Of a stretch of DNA of 64,000 bases, positions 32,585-46,360 are shown one piece after another. The stretch covers positions 372,001 through 436,000 of the forward strand of contig NZ_JAAZQD010000003.1 in the NCBI RefSeq assembly GCF_012395255.1. The letters are read 5' to 3'. The notes under the pieces were generated by a model that saw only the letters and a program-made list of their open reading frames with translations, had not been told where the DNA came from and made no database searches. A program made the position numbers and the translations under genes. Position 1 is the stretch's first letter. Every line of letters begins with the position of its first letter. The DNA comes from Oleiagrimonas citrea. GTDB taxonomy: Bacteria; Pseudomonadota; Gammaproteobacteria; Xanthomonadales; Rhodanobacteraceae.

Positions 32585-34384
32585 TCAGACCGCAGCGCAG
32601 CGCGTCTCCAGCCAGGCGCGATCGGCGGGGTCGTCGAGCAGGGGCGATAGCGCCTCGGCGACGCGGGCGTGGTAGTCGTTGAGCCAGGCGCGCTCGCTTT
32701 CGTCGAGCAGTGCGAGGTCCAGGGCGCGGGTATCGATGGGACACAGCGTCAGCGTTTCGAATTCCAGGAAGGTGCCGAACTCGGTGTCCTTCCAGGTGCG
32801 CACGACGGCCAGGTTCTCGTGACGCACGCCGTGGCGGCCCGGACGGTACAGGCCGGGTTCGATCGACGTGATCATGCCCGGCTGCAGCGGAACCAGTGCG
32901 CCGCCCGGTGCCGGCGGGCGGATACCGTGCGGTCCTTCGTGCACGTTGAGGAAGTAGCCGACGCCGTGGCCGGTGCCGTGTCCGTAGTCACCGCCGTCGG
33001 CCCAGATCGGCGCGCGCGCCAGGGCGTCGAGCTGCGGGCCGCTGGCGCCGGACGGAAACCGTGCGCGGCTCAGCGCGATGGTGCCTTTCAGCACCAGGCT
33101 GCAGTCGCGGCGCTGCTCCGGCGAGGTTTCGCCGAAGGCCCACATACGGGTGATGTCGGTGGTGCCGCCCTCGTACTGGCCGCCGGAGTCGACCAGAAGC
33201 AGGCCGTCCGCGTGGAGCTCTGCATGGTGCTCTTCGGTGGCGTGGTAGTGCGGCAGCGCACCGTTGGCCATGTAGCCGGCGATGGTGCCGAAGCTCTCGC
33301 TGACGAACGCGGGGCGCGCGGCGCGTTTTTCGCGCAGGATGTCGGCCACGTCCAGTTCGCTCACCGTTTCGTCGGCCTGCAGACGGCGTTCGACTTCGCG
33401 CATGCCCTGGACCAGCGCAGCGCCGTCCTCGCGCATGGTGGTGCGGATGTGCGCGATGTCGGCGTCGCTCTTGATCGCCTTGAATGCGGTGGAGGGATTG
33501 GCGCGCTCGATCAGACGCGCGCGTTCGGGCAGGCCGTTGACGATGTCCACAACCACGCGTGCGGGATCCAGCATGACGCCAGCATCGTTCGGCAGCGCGG
33601 CCATGGCTGCTGCGGTCTCGGCATAGGCGCGCACGACGATGCCGTCTTCCTGCAGCGCGGTGCACAGAGTGTCGTCGAGCTTGTCCGGGTCCACGAACAA
33701 CGTGCAGCGCTCGCGTTCGATCAGCAGGTGCGCCAGGAATACCGGGTTGTATTCGACGTCGCGGCCGCGCAGTCCGGTGATCCAGGCGATGTCGTCGAGA
33801 CTGGAAAGCAGATGGTGGCTGGCCTGCGCGTGCTCCATCGTCTCGCGCACGCGCTGCAGACGTTCGCGGCGATCGCCGTCGCACCATGCGGCGGCCTGGG
33901 CGCGGACCGGCGCGTGCGGCAGCGCGGGACGGTCCTTCCAGACGGTGCCGGGCAGGTCGAGGTCCGTGCGCAGGCGCGCGCCGGTCTTCCGCAGCCGTTC
34001 GCGCAGGCTGCGCGCGCTGGATAGCGCGATGCTGTCGCCGGCCACGGCCAGCGTCTGGCCTTCGCCGAGTTGATCGAGCAGCCAGTCCACGTGCTCGGCG
34101 GTGTGCGGTACGCGCAGGCGCATGAGCTCGACGCTGGTGCCGGCCAGTTGCTGTTCGGCCTGTTCGAAGTAGCGCGAATCGGTCCACAGACCGGCGAAAT
34201 CCCCGGTCACGATCAGGGTGCCGGCCGAGCCGTCGAAACCGGACAGCCACTGCCGCGCCTGCCAGTGTTCGGGCAGGTATTCGGACAGGTGCGGGTCGGC
34301 GCTGGGGATCAGACAGGCCTGAATATCGTGCTCGCGCAGCGCGGCGCGGAGGGCGGAAAGTCGGGAAGGAATCTGCGTGTTCAT
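32585..34384 (-). CDS. Xaa-Pro aminopeptidase (M24B, three-domain)
   Basis: 599 residues, cytoplasmic. Two creatinase-like N-terminal domains precede the pita-bread catalytic domain. The metal ligands are in LVDSGGQYEGGTTDITR (two Asp), GHGTGHGVGYFLNVHEGP (His), TSIEPGLY (Glu) and RHENLAV (Glu). The 600-residue size matches the XPNPEP1-like group rather than the shorter PepP. It removes the N-terminal residue before proline. It stands 17 bases from a convergent terminator. Confidence 0.94.
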   Translation of the reverse strand: MNTQIPSRLSALRAALREHDIQACLIPSADPHLSEYLPEHWQARQWLSGFDGSAGTLIVTGDFAGLWTDSRYFEQAEQQLAGTSVELMRLRVPHTAEHVDWLLDQLGEGQTLAVAGDSIALSSARSLRERLRKTGARLRTDLDLPGTVWKDRPALPHAPVRAQAAAWCDGDRRERLQRVRETMEHAQASHHLLSSLDDIAWITGLRGRDVEYNPVFLAHLLIERERCTLFVDPDKLDDTLCTALQEDGIVVRAYAETAAAMAALPNDAGVMLDPARVVVDIVNGLPERARLIERANPSTAFKAIKSDADIAHIRTTMREDGAALVQGMREVERRLQADETVSELDVADILREKRAARPAFVSESFGTIAGYMANGALPHYHATEEHHAELHADGLLLVDSGGQYEGGTTDITRMWAFGETSPEQRRDCSLVLKGTIALSRARFPSGASGPQLDALARAPIWADGGDYGHGTGHGVGYFLNVHEGPHGIRPPAPGGALVPLQPGMITSIEPGLYRPGRHGVRHENLAVVRTWKDTEFGTFLEFETLTLCPIDTRALDLALLDESERAWLNDYHARVAEALSPLLDDPADRAWLETRCAAV

Positions 34385-34443
34385 CCGCGAATGCTAGCAG
34401 CCGAACTGTGTCGTCGGCAGGGCCGGAGGTCCCGTGCGGCGGG

Positions 34444-35340
34444 TCAGATGCGGGCACCCAAGCCGGGCTGCAGGCGCTCCAGGAACGCGCGCTGCAGCGG
34501 CGCGGCCTGTGTGGACGAACGGTACAGCACCTTGAGCGGGCGACGGATATGCAGCGACTTCAGGCCCAGTTCGCACAGCCCACCGTCGCGCAGTTCCGCG
34601 TGCATGCAGATGCGCGGCAGCCAGGCCACGCCGCCGCCGTGGATCGCAGCCTGCTTCAGGGCTTCGGTGTTGCCGAATTCCATGATGCGTGGACTTTCCT
34701 TGATGCCGCGCTCGCGCAGCAGGGTGGTGATGACTTCGCGCGTGCCCGAACCACGCTCGCGCATCAGCAATGGCTGCCGGGCGATGTCTTCGATGGTCGG
34801 GCGACGACGTGCGAGCAGCGGGTCGTTCTTGGCGACGACCGGCACCAGTTCGTCTTCCTCGAACGTGATCGCGGACAGTCCTTCCAGATGCAGCGGACCT
34901 TCGATGAAGCCCAGCATGAAGCGCAGATCCACCACGCCGCGCGAGACCTGCTCGGTGTTGCCGACGAACAGCGTGATGTCGATGTCCGGGTGCTGCGTGC
35001 GCATGCCGGCCAGGATCCTGGGCAGCACGTAGGTGCCGATGGTGTTGCTGGCGCCGAGCGTGAGCCGTCCGCTGCGCGCCTCGGCGATTTCTCGAATGGC
35101 GGCCTCGGCCGCGTGCTCGATGGCGAACAGGCGCGTAGCGTGCTCATGCAGTACCCGGCCGGCCTGCGTCAGCCGCATGCCGCGCGGGACCCGTTCGAAC
35201 AGGGGCACGTTCAAGCGTTCTTCGAAGGTCTTCAGTTCGCGCGAGAGTGCGGGCTGCGAGATATGCAGACGGCGTGCGGCTGCGCTGATGCTGCCGGTTT
35301 CGGCAATCGCGTGGAAGATCGACAGATGATGGAGATTCAT
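34444..35340 (-). CDS. LysR-family regulator divergent from the sulfur cluster
   Basis: 298 residues. The DNA-binding region (LSIFHAIAETGSISAAARRLHISQPALS spans about 6-33) is canonical. The effector domain begins LTLGASNTIGTYVLPRILA, a form common in CbbR/CysB-like regulators that sense small metabolites. It shares a 97-base A/T-rich intergenic region with the DsrE-like gene, so it is the likely controller of the plus-strand cluster to 38.7 kb. Confidence 0.9.
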   Translation of the reverse strand: MNLHHLSIFHAIAETGSISAAARRLHISQPALSRELKTFEERLNVPLFERVPRGMRLTQAGRVLHEHATRLFAIEHAAEAAIREIAEARSGRLTLGASNTIGTYVLPRILAGMRTQHPDIDITLFVGNTEQVSRGVVDLRFMLGFIEGPLHLEGLSAITFEEDELVPVVAKNDPLLARRRPTIEDIARQPLLMRERGSGTREVITTLLRERGIKESPRIMEFGNTEALKQAAIHGGGVAWLPRICMHAELRDGGLCELGLKSLHIRRPLKVLYRSSTQAAPLQRAFLERLQPGLGARI

Positions 35341-35370
35341 AACAATAATCTATACATATCTTGCTTTATT

Positions 35371-35383
35371 TGCATTGGATGCA
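35371..35383. promoter_or_regulatory. Candidate LysR box in the divergent intergenic region
   Basis: TGCATTGGATGCA has dyad symmetry (TGCA-N5-TGCA) and the T-N11-A spacing typical of LysR sites. The same place contains the direct repeat TGCATTG at 35371-35377 and 35380-35386. A/T-rich DNA at 35341-35370 (with TATACATAT) could hold the promoters. Confidence 0.4.
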
Positions 35384-35437
35384 TTGCTTCATCTGCGTGA
35401 TGATCGAAGGCACATTGATTCCACGAGGAGGTGTGCC

Positions 35438-36001
35438 GTGCGTAGAGACCGTCTTATCCATGTCGCGACGATGCTGTTGTTCGCCGTGATCGCGCTGCCG
35501 CTGCAGGCGTCCGCCGCCAGTAACAGCTTCTGGAAGACCCCGACGATCCAGGGCTACGGCAAGATCCACTACCTGGCCGATGCGGCCTATCAGCCGGATC
35601 CGAAAGCGACGTACAAGATCGTGTTCGCGCTGACCAAGGGCGCGAAGTCGCCCGATCAGGTCAACGGTTCGCTCGATCATGTGGCGCGTGCCGTGAACCT
35701 CTACGTGGCGGCCGGTGTGCCGCTCGACCATCTGAAGTTCGTCGCGGTCGCGAGTGGCGCGGCTACGCCGCTGGTGCTGGACAACGCGCATTACCGCGCC
35801 AAGTTTGGCGTCGACAATCCCAACCTCAAGCTGATCGAGGAGCTGCGCAAGGCCGGCGTCGACGTGTCGGTGTGCGCGCAGGCCGTGGCCGAGCATCACT
35901 TCCAGTACGGCTGGGTGTCCAAGCATGTCACGCTGGCGCTGTCTGGACTGACCACGACCACCGTCCTGCAGCAGCAGGGTTACGCGCTGAGCCCGCTCTG
36001 A
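35438..36001 (+). CDS. Exported DsrE/DsrF-like protein
   Basis: 187 residues starting from GTG at 35438, which follows a perfect AGGAGG by 6 bases. The N-terminus is a signal peptide (RRDRLIHVATMLLFAVIALP ... ASA, cut near residue 26). The mature part is one DsrE-fold domain: YKIVFALTKGAKSPDQVN, a middle helix with HVARAVNLYVAAGVP, and VDVSVCAQAVAEHHF with conserved Cys146, where DsrE/TusD proteins carry the sulfur. Well-known DsrE sulfur carriers are cytoplasmic; this one is predicted periplasmic. It is first in the cluster with the binding protein and TsdBA. Confidence 0.83.
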   Translation: MRRDRLIHVATMLLFAVIALPLQASAASNSFWKTPTIQGYGKIHYLADAAYQPDPKATYKIVFALTKGAKSPDQVNGSLDHVARAVNLYVAAGVPLDHLKFVAVASGAATPLVLDNAHYRAKFGVDNPNLKLIEELRKAGVDVSVCAQAVAEHHFQYGWVSKHVTLALSGLTTTTVLQQQGYALSPL

Positions 36002-36029
36002 GCGACGCCTTCGTCAGGAGACCGCAACC

Positions 36030-37034
36030 ATGACATCGCGTATCGCACGACGCGCCGTGACGCTGGTGCTGGCCGTTTTCGCGGCGGCCGCAGGCATCGC
36101 GCCGGCGACTGCCGCAGCACAGACCGCGCAGCAGACCATGCCGCTGGGCGTGTTCCCGCCCTGGCAGGACGGGCGCAACAACGACAGCATCCAGCGCGGC
36201 CTGGAGTTCACCATTCCGCAGGTCGACAATCTGGCCGATTTCCACGGCAACCCGGGCACGGCGCGGCTGGTGCTGTACGTGGCCGGCAACTACTACTTCG
36301 CCATGGCGCCGCTGGTGCACGCCTTCGAGCGCATGCATCCGCAGTACAAGGGGCGGCTGTACTGGGAGACCATTCCTCCGGGACTGCTGCAGACGCAGAT
36401 GCAGGCTGGCGGCACGATCACCGTCGGCAACATGACCTGGACCGCGCCGCCGGACGTGTACATGGCGGGGCTGGGGCGTGTGAAGAAAATGGTGAGGGAC
36501 GGCGCGCTGGACGCGCCGGTCGTGCCGTTCGTGACCAACGACCTGACCATCATGGTGCCGAAAGGCAACCCGGCGCATATCCGCAGCCTCGCCGATCTGG
36601 CGCGTGCCGATATCAAGCTGGCCATGCCCAATCCGGCCTTCGAAGGCATCGGCAAGCGCATCGAGAAGGCGCTGGTGAAAGCGGGTGGACCGGCGCTGCT
36701 GAAAGCCGTCTACACGGACAAGGTGAAGGCCGGCAGCACCGAGCTGACGCATATCCATCATCGGCAGACGCCGTTGTGGATGATGCAGGGGCGCGTGCAG
36801 GGTGGCGTGACCTGGCAGTCCGAAGCCCGCTTCCAGGAAATGGTCGGTCACCCGATCACGCACGTGGACATTCCCGACGCGCACAATGTCACGGCGATCT
36901 ATGCCGGTGCCGTGGTGCACGGCGCGCCGCACGCCGAGGCGGCCCGTCAGTGGCTGGCCTTCATCCATTCGTCACAGGCGCTGGGCATCTTCAAGCGTTA
37001 CGGCTTCAAGGCCTACGATGAGGGTGCGCGCTGA
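36030..37034 (+). CDS. Periplasmic substrate-binding protein (PBP2 fold), no ABC partner
   Basis: 334 residues with a signal peptide (MTSRIARRAVTLVLAVFAAA ... ATA). After a roughly 45-residue leader domain, LVLYVAGNYYFAMAPLVHAFE begins a type 2 periplasmic binding fold similar to ModA/tungstate-type proteins. FVTNDLTIMVPKGNPAHIRSLADLA and the C-terminal EAARQWLAFIHSSQALGIFKRYGF helix are typical. No permease or ATPase gene lies nearby, so it may sense or deliver a ligand rather than support import. It sits 28 bases after the DsrE-like gene and 18 before tsdB. Confidence 0.82.
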   Translation: MTSRIARRAVTLVLAVFAAAAGIAPATAAAQTAQQTMPLGVFPPWQDGRNNDSIQRGLEFTIPQVDNLADFHGNPGTARLVLYVAGNYYFAMAPLVHAFERMHPQYKGRLYWETIPPGLLQTQMQAGGTITVGNMTWTAPPDVYMAGLGRVKKMVRDGALDAPVVPFVTNDLTIMVPKGNPAHIRSLADLARADIKLAMPNPAFEGIGKRIEKALVKAGGPALLKAVYTDKVKAGSTELTHIHHRQTPLWMMQGRVQGGVTWQSEARFQEMVGHPITHVDIPDAHNVTAIYAGAVVHGAPHAEAARQWLAFIHSSQALGIFKRYGFKAYDEGAR

Positions 37035-37052
37035 CGCGCAAGGGGAGTGGAC

Positions 37053-41369
<4,317 letters not shown>

Positions 41370-41416
41370 CGCATCGGCCGGAGCGAACATCGGTACATGA
41401 CAGGGGGGAGAGCCAC

Positions 41417-41793
41417 ATGAACGAAAGCATCGCCATCCAGCCCGTTTCGACCTCGCCGCCAGATGCCCCGCGCAAGCATTCGGGGCTGGGTATCGCTTCG
41501 TTCGTGATCGGCCTGGTCACGCTGGTGATGATGTTCGGCGTGTTCCTTCTTGCCGTAGCCATCAACGTCCACAACGGCGGCGTCGCCCCCGACGAGCATG
41601 CGCCGCAGACCGTCATGCTCGGACTGCTGGTCATACTGACCGGCCTGATCAGTCTGGTCGGCCTGGGGCTGGGCGTGCCGCCGTCGTACAGAAATCCCGC
41701 CGCCGCACGTTCGGCATCATTGGTCTGTGCCTGAACGCGGCGGTGGTTCTGCTGATTCTTCTTCTCCTCATCATTGGTCTGACCGCAAGCTGA
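41417..41793 (+). pseudogene. Small DUF4190-like membrane protein split by a frameshift
   Basis: The ATG at 41417 follows AGGGGGGAG. The first frame encodes two or three hydrophobic helices (SGLGIASFVIGLVTLVMMFG, VMLGLLVILTGLISLVGLGL) and then runs into hydrophilic sequence and a stop at 41734. From 41683 the next frame continues sensibly with VVQKSRRRTFGIIGLCL and a final helix VVLLILLLLIIGL to a stop at 41793. Restoring one base near 41677 (GTG to GTGG) joins the halves into a protein of about 125 residues. Either a recent mutation or a sequencing error. Function unknown. Confidence 0.75.
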
Positions 41794-43104
<1,311 letters not shown>

Positions 43105-43123
43105 CGGAACACGGGCCGCTGCC

Positions 43124-43426
43124 ATGCTGCGCTGGATCGGACTGCTGCTGATCGCGTTTCTGCTGATTCTGCAGTGGAAGCTGTGGGTCGGCGCCGACGG
43201 CATCCGCGAGGTGCACGCGCTGCGCGCCAGTGTGGCTGCGCAGCGCGAAGAGAACGATCAACTCACGCGTCGGAATCAGGCGCTGGAGGCGGACGTGAAA
43301 GACCTCAAGCACAATGGGCAGGCGGTCGAGTCGCGCGCGCGCTCGGAACTGGGGCTGATCAAGCCCGGAGAGACCTTCTACCAGGTGGTCGAACCGGCCT
43401 CGGCGAGCAGTTCCGATGCGCACTGA
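43124..43426 (+). CDS. ftsB: Cell division protein FtsB
   Basis: 100 residues. A short cytoplasmic start, one membrane helix (about 4-20), then a leucine/charged heptad coiled coil (about 25-70) and the conserved RSELGLIKPGETFYQVV end. It links FtsL and FtsQ in the divisome. The last 11 bases overlap ispD. Confidence 0.93.
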   Translation: MLRWIGLLLIAFLLILQWKLWVGADGIREVHALRASVAAQREENDQLTRRNQALEADVKDLKHNGQAVESRARSELGLIKPGETFYQVVEPASASSSDAH

Positions 43427-44114
43427 CGAGGCCCTGTGGTGCGTGGTGCCGGCTGCCGGCCATGGTCGGCGGTTCGGCAGCGAAGTGCCCAAGCAGTACA
43501 TGCCGCTGGCCGGTCAGCCGCTGATCCTGCGCACGCTGGAGCGGCTGGCCGCGCATCCGCGCATTGCCGGCCTGATGGTGGTGCTGGCCGAGGGCGACAC
43601 GGCGTGGGCAGGCATCGACACGATGGACGGCAAGCCCGTGCTCACCACACTTGGCGGCGCCGAGCGTGCGGACTCTGTGCTGGCCGGGCTGCGCGCCTTG
43701 CCGGGCGATGTGAGCGCGGATGCGTTCGTGCTGGTTCACGATGCGGCGCGTCCCTGTGTCCGCGCGGCCGACATCGAGCATCTGGTGGTTCGCGCCTCGG
43801 TCGGCGAGGGCGGGCTGCTGGGCGCGCCGTTGCGCGACACGCTCAAGCATGCCGATGCCGGCGGGCACAGTTGCGGCACCGAACCGCGCGATGGTCGCTG
43901 GCGCGCGTTCACGCCGCAGATGTTCCGCCGTGGTGCGCTGAGCGACGCGCTGACGCAGGCGCTGGCCGATGGCGTGGCGATCACCGACGAGGCCATGGCG
44001 ATGGAGCGCGCCGGCATGACGCCACTGCTGGTCGAGGGCAGCGAGGACAACATCAAGGTCACCACCCGCGCCGATCTGGCGCTGGCCGAGTTTCTGCTTC
44101 CGCGCACGCGGTAA
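43416..44114 (+). CDS. ispD: 2-C-methyl-D-erythritol 4-phosphate cytidylyltransferase
   Basis: 232 residues, MEP isoprenoid pathway. The nucleotide-binding [31 protein letters not shown], and [11 protein letters not shown] with [12 protein letters not shown] are diagnostic. It makes CDP-methylerythritol, later cyclised by the adjacent ispF product. Confidence 0.96.
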   Translation: MRTDEALWCVVPAAGHGRRFGSEVPKQYMPLAGQPLILRTLERLAAHPRIAGLMVVLAEGDTAWAGIDTMDGKPVLTTLGGAERADSVLAGLRALPGDVSADAFVLVHDAARPCVRAADIEHLVVRASVGEGGLLGAPLRDTLKHADAGGHSCGTEPRDGRWRAFTPQMFRRGALSDALTQALADGVAITDEAMAMERAGMTPLLVEGSEDNIKVTTRADLALAEFLLPRTR

Positions 44115-44130
44115 GGCAAGGATTTCAGAC

Positions 44131-44607
44131 ATGCGGATCGGACAGGGCTTCGACGTGCACGCCTTCGCCCCCGGCGATCATCTGATGCTGGGCGGGGAAC
44201 GCATCGCACACACGCACGGCGTGGCTGCGCATTCGGATGGCGACGTGGTCATCCACGCTCTGTGCGATGCCTTGCTCGGCGCGCTGGCGCTGGGCGACAT
44301 CGGGCAGCACTTTCCGCCGTCCGATCCGAAGTGGAAGGATGCCGACAGTCGCGATTTCCTCGGCGCCGTCGCCGGCATGATCGAGGCTCGCGGCTATCGT
44401 CTGTGCAATGCGGACATCACCGTGATCTGCGAGCGACCGAAGGTCGGTCCGCATGCCGATGCCATGCGCGCCAATCTGGCCTTGGATCTGGGCGTCGACG
44501 TGTCGCGTATCAGCATCAAGGCGACGACCACCGAACGTCTGGGCCTGACCGGTCGCGGCGAGGGCATTGCCGCCATGGCGGTCGCCTTGCTGGAGCCGTG
44601 CGGCTGA
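44131..44607 (+). CDS. ispF: 2-C-methyl-D-erythritol 2,4-cyclodiphosphate synthase
   Basis: 158 residues. [11 protein letters not shown], the metal-binding [25 protein letters not shown], and [22 protein letters not shown] are present. It acts after IspD and IspE in the MEP pathway; 16 bases separate it from ispD. Confidence 0.97.
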   Translation: MRIGQGFDVHAFAPGDHLMLGGERIAHTHGVAAHSDGDVVIHALCDALLGALALGDIGQHFPPSDPKWKDADSRDFLGAVAGMIEARGYRLCNADITVICERPKVGPHADAMRANLALDLGVDVSRISIKATTTERLGLTGRGEGIAAMAVALLEPCG

Positions 44608-44752
44608 CATTTGCGCCGAGGTTGCGCGCAATAAGCGCCGTCGCCGCCCATGCGCGCGCCCCAAGCCAGGTCGCTGCTGGTATCATGTGCGGATACACCG
44701 GCACAACGTCGGAACTTTCAGCTATGGACGTACCCAGTCAACCTCCCAGTTT

Positions 44753-44765
44753 GAACGTAACGTTC
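44753..44765. promoter_or_regulatory. Hyphenated palindrome in the mgtE leader
   Basis: GAACGT-A-ACGTTC is a perfect 6-bp inverted repeat around one base, 55 bases before the mgtE start. It may be a protein site or part of a leader RNA fold. Confidence 0.3.
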
Positions 44766-44791
44766 TCCTTGACCCGGTAACTCCGAAGGCG

Positions 44792-44815
44792 CGCTCCGCC
44801 CTCGGGGACGGAGCG
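44792..44815 (+). promoter_or_regulatory. Hairpin enclosing the mgtE ribosome binding site
   Basis: CGCTCCG (44792-44798) pairs with CGGAGCG (44809-44815) around a 10-base loop CCCTCGGGGA. The only Shine-Dalgarno-like sequence (CGGAG) is in the 3' arm, 8 bases from the ATG at 44820, so folding would block translation. Whether this is regulated is unknown. The rest of the 212-base gap 44608-44819 shows no gene. Confidence 0.4.
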
Positions 44816-44819
44816 TGTC

Positions 44820-46262
44820 ATGAGCGAAGTCGAAACTCGCAAACCGCAGAGCCGCCTGCAGGAGCAGTTCGCGCAGATCAACGATTTGTTGCAGCGTCAG
44901 CGTCAAGCTGAGGAACTGCTACGTCGTCACGGTGGCGAACACAAGCGCGCCGAAAGCCTCATGCAGCGGCAGAATCGCGCCGAACTGCAGCGCTGCCTGG
45001 ACGGCCTGCATCCGGCCGATATCGCCTACATCCTCGAAGCGCTGCCGCTGGAAGACCGTCTGGTCGTATGGCAGCGCGTGAAGGCCGACCGCGACGGCGA
45101 CATTCTGCTGGAAGTGTCCGATGCGGTGCGCGAAAGCCTGATCGCGGACATGGACGAGGGCGAGATTCTCGCCGCCATCGAGCCGCTGGATTCGGACGAA
45201 CTGGCCGATCTGGTAGAGGATCTGCCGCCCGAGGTCCTGCCCGAGCTGATGGCCAGCCTCGATCCGCAGCAGCGCGAGCAGGTGCAGTCCGCGCTGTCCT
45301 ACGACGAGGACCAGGTCGGCGCGTTGATGGACTTCGAGATGGTCACGATCCGCGAGGACGTGACGCTGGAAGTCGTGCTGCGCTACCTGCGCCGCTTCGA
45401 CGAACTGCCCGAACAGACCGACAAGATCTTCGTCATCAATCAGGACAGCGTGCTGACCGGCGTGCTGCCGTTGAAATGGCTGGTGGTCAATTCGCCGGAC
45501 AAGAGTGTCGGCGACGTCATGGCGCGTGACGTCAACACCTTCCTGCCGACCGACGACGCCGACGACGCGGCACAGGCCTTCGAGCGCTACGATCTGATCT
45601 CCGCGCCGGTGGTGGACGGCGAAGGGCGCCTGATCGGCCGTCTGACCATCGACGTCATGGTCGACCGCATCCGCGAGGAGAGCGAATCCGAGGCGCTGGG
45701 CCGCGCCGGTCTGCGCCAGGAAGAGGACATCTTCTCCTCGGTCTGGGCCTCGGTGCGCAACCGCTGGTCGTGGCTGGCGATCAACCTGGTCACGGCCTTT
45801 CTGGCCTCGCGCGTGATCGGCCTGTTCCAGGGGTCGATCGAGAAGCTGGTGGTGCTGGCCACGCTGATGCCCATCGTCGCCAGCATCGGCGGCAGTTCGG
45901 GCAACCAGACCATCATCAAGATCGTGCGTGCCATTGCCACCGATCAGGTCGGTCTCAGCGCGATCTGGCGATTGCTGCGCAAGGAACTCGGCGTCGCTTT
46001 CTTCAACGGTCTGATCTGGGGCGGCGTGATCGGCTGCGTGGTCGCGCTGATGTACCACGACATTCCCCTGGGCCTGGTGATGACTGTCGCCATGGTGCTC
46101 GAACAGATGCTCGCCGCCGTGATGGGCGTCGGCATCCCGATGATGATGCTGCGCCTGGGACGAGATCCGGCGATGGGGTCGAACATCTTCCTGGTGTTCA
46201 TGACCGACAGCGGCGGCTTCTTCATCTTCCTGGGGCTGGCTTCGATCTTTCTTCTGCATTGA
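44820..46262 (+). CDS. mgtE: Magnesium transporter MgtE
   Basis: 480 residues. A cytoplasmic N domain of charged helices (HPADIAYILEALPLEDR, LADLVEDLPPEVLPELMA), a CBS pair (about 145-285), then five membrane helices with the pore motif PIVASIGGSSGNQT and the terminal MTDSGGFFIFLGLAS. MgtE is a Mg2+-gated channel closed by Mg2+ bound to the cytoplasmic domains. Its insertion between ispF and truD breaks the order seen in enterobacteria. Confidence 0.95.
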   Translation: MSEVETRKPQSRLQEQFAQINDLLQRQRQAEELLRRHGGEHKRAESLMQRQNRAELQRCLDGLHPADIAYILEALPLEDRLVVWQRVKADRDGDILLEVSDAVRESLIADMDEGEILAAIEPLDSDELADLVEDLPPEVLPELMASLDPQQREQVQSALSYDEDQVGALMDFEMVTIREDVTLEVVLRYLRRFDELPEQTDKIFVINQDSVLTGVLPLKWLVVNSPDKSVGDVMARDVNTFLPTDDADDAAQAFERYDLISAPVVDGEGRLIGRLTIDVMVDRIREESESEALGRAGLRQEEDIFSSVWASVRNRWSWLAINLVTAFLASRVIGLFQGSIEKLVVLATLMPIVASIGGSSGNQTIIKIVRAIATDQVGLSAIWRLLRKELGVAFFNGLIWGGVIGCVVALMYHDIPLGLVMTVAMVLEQMLAAVMGVGIPMMMLRLGRDPAMGSNIFLVFMTDSGGFFIFLGLASIFLLH

Positions 46263-46360
46263 GAGCACGCGAAGTGGGTCATGAGCCGTGATGCTCGAAG
46301 GGCATCTCGCTGCCCCGGATTCCGTTTCCCGTTTCTCGCTGCACACTGCTTGAATCCCTT

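Noticed and set aside
44608-44819. M-box magnesium riboswitch ahead of mgtE
   Set aside because: I could not match the conserved M-box core; only a ribosome-site hairpin and a palindrome are visible, so they are reported as uncharacterised.
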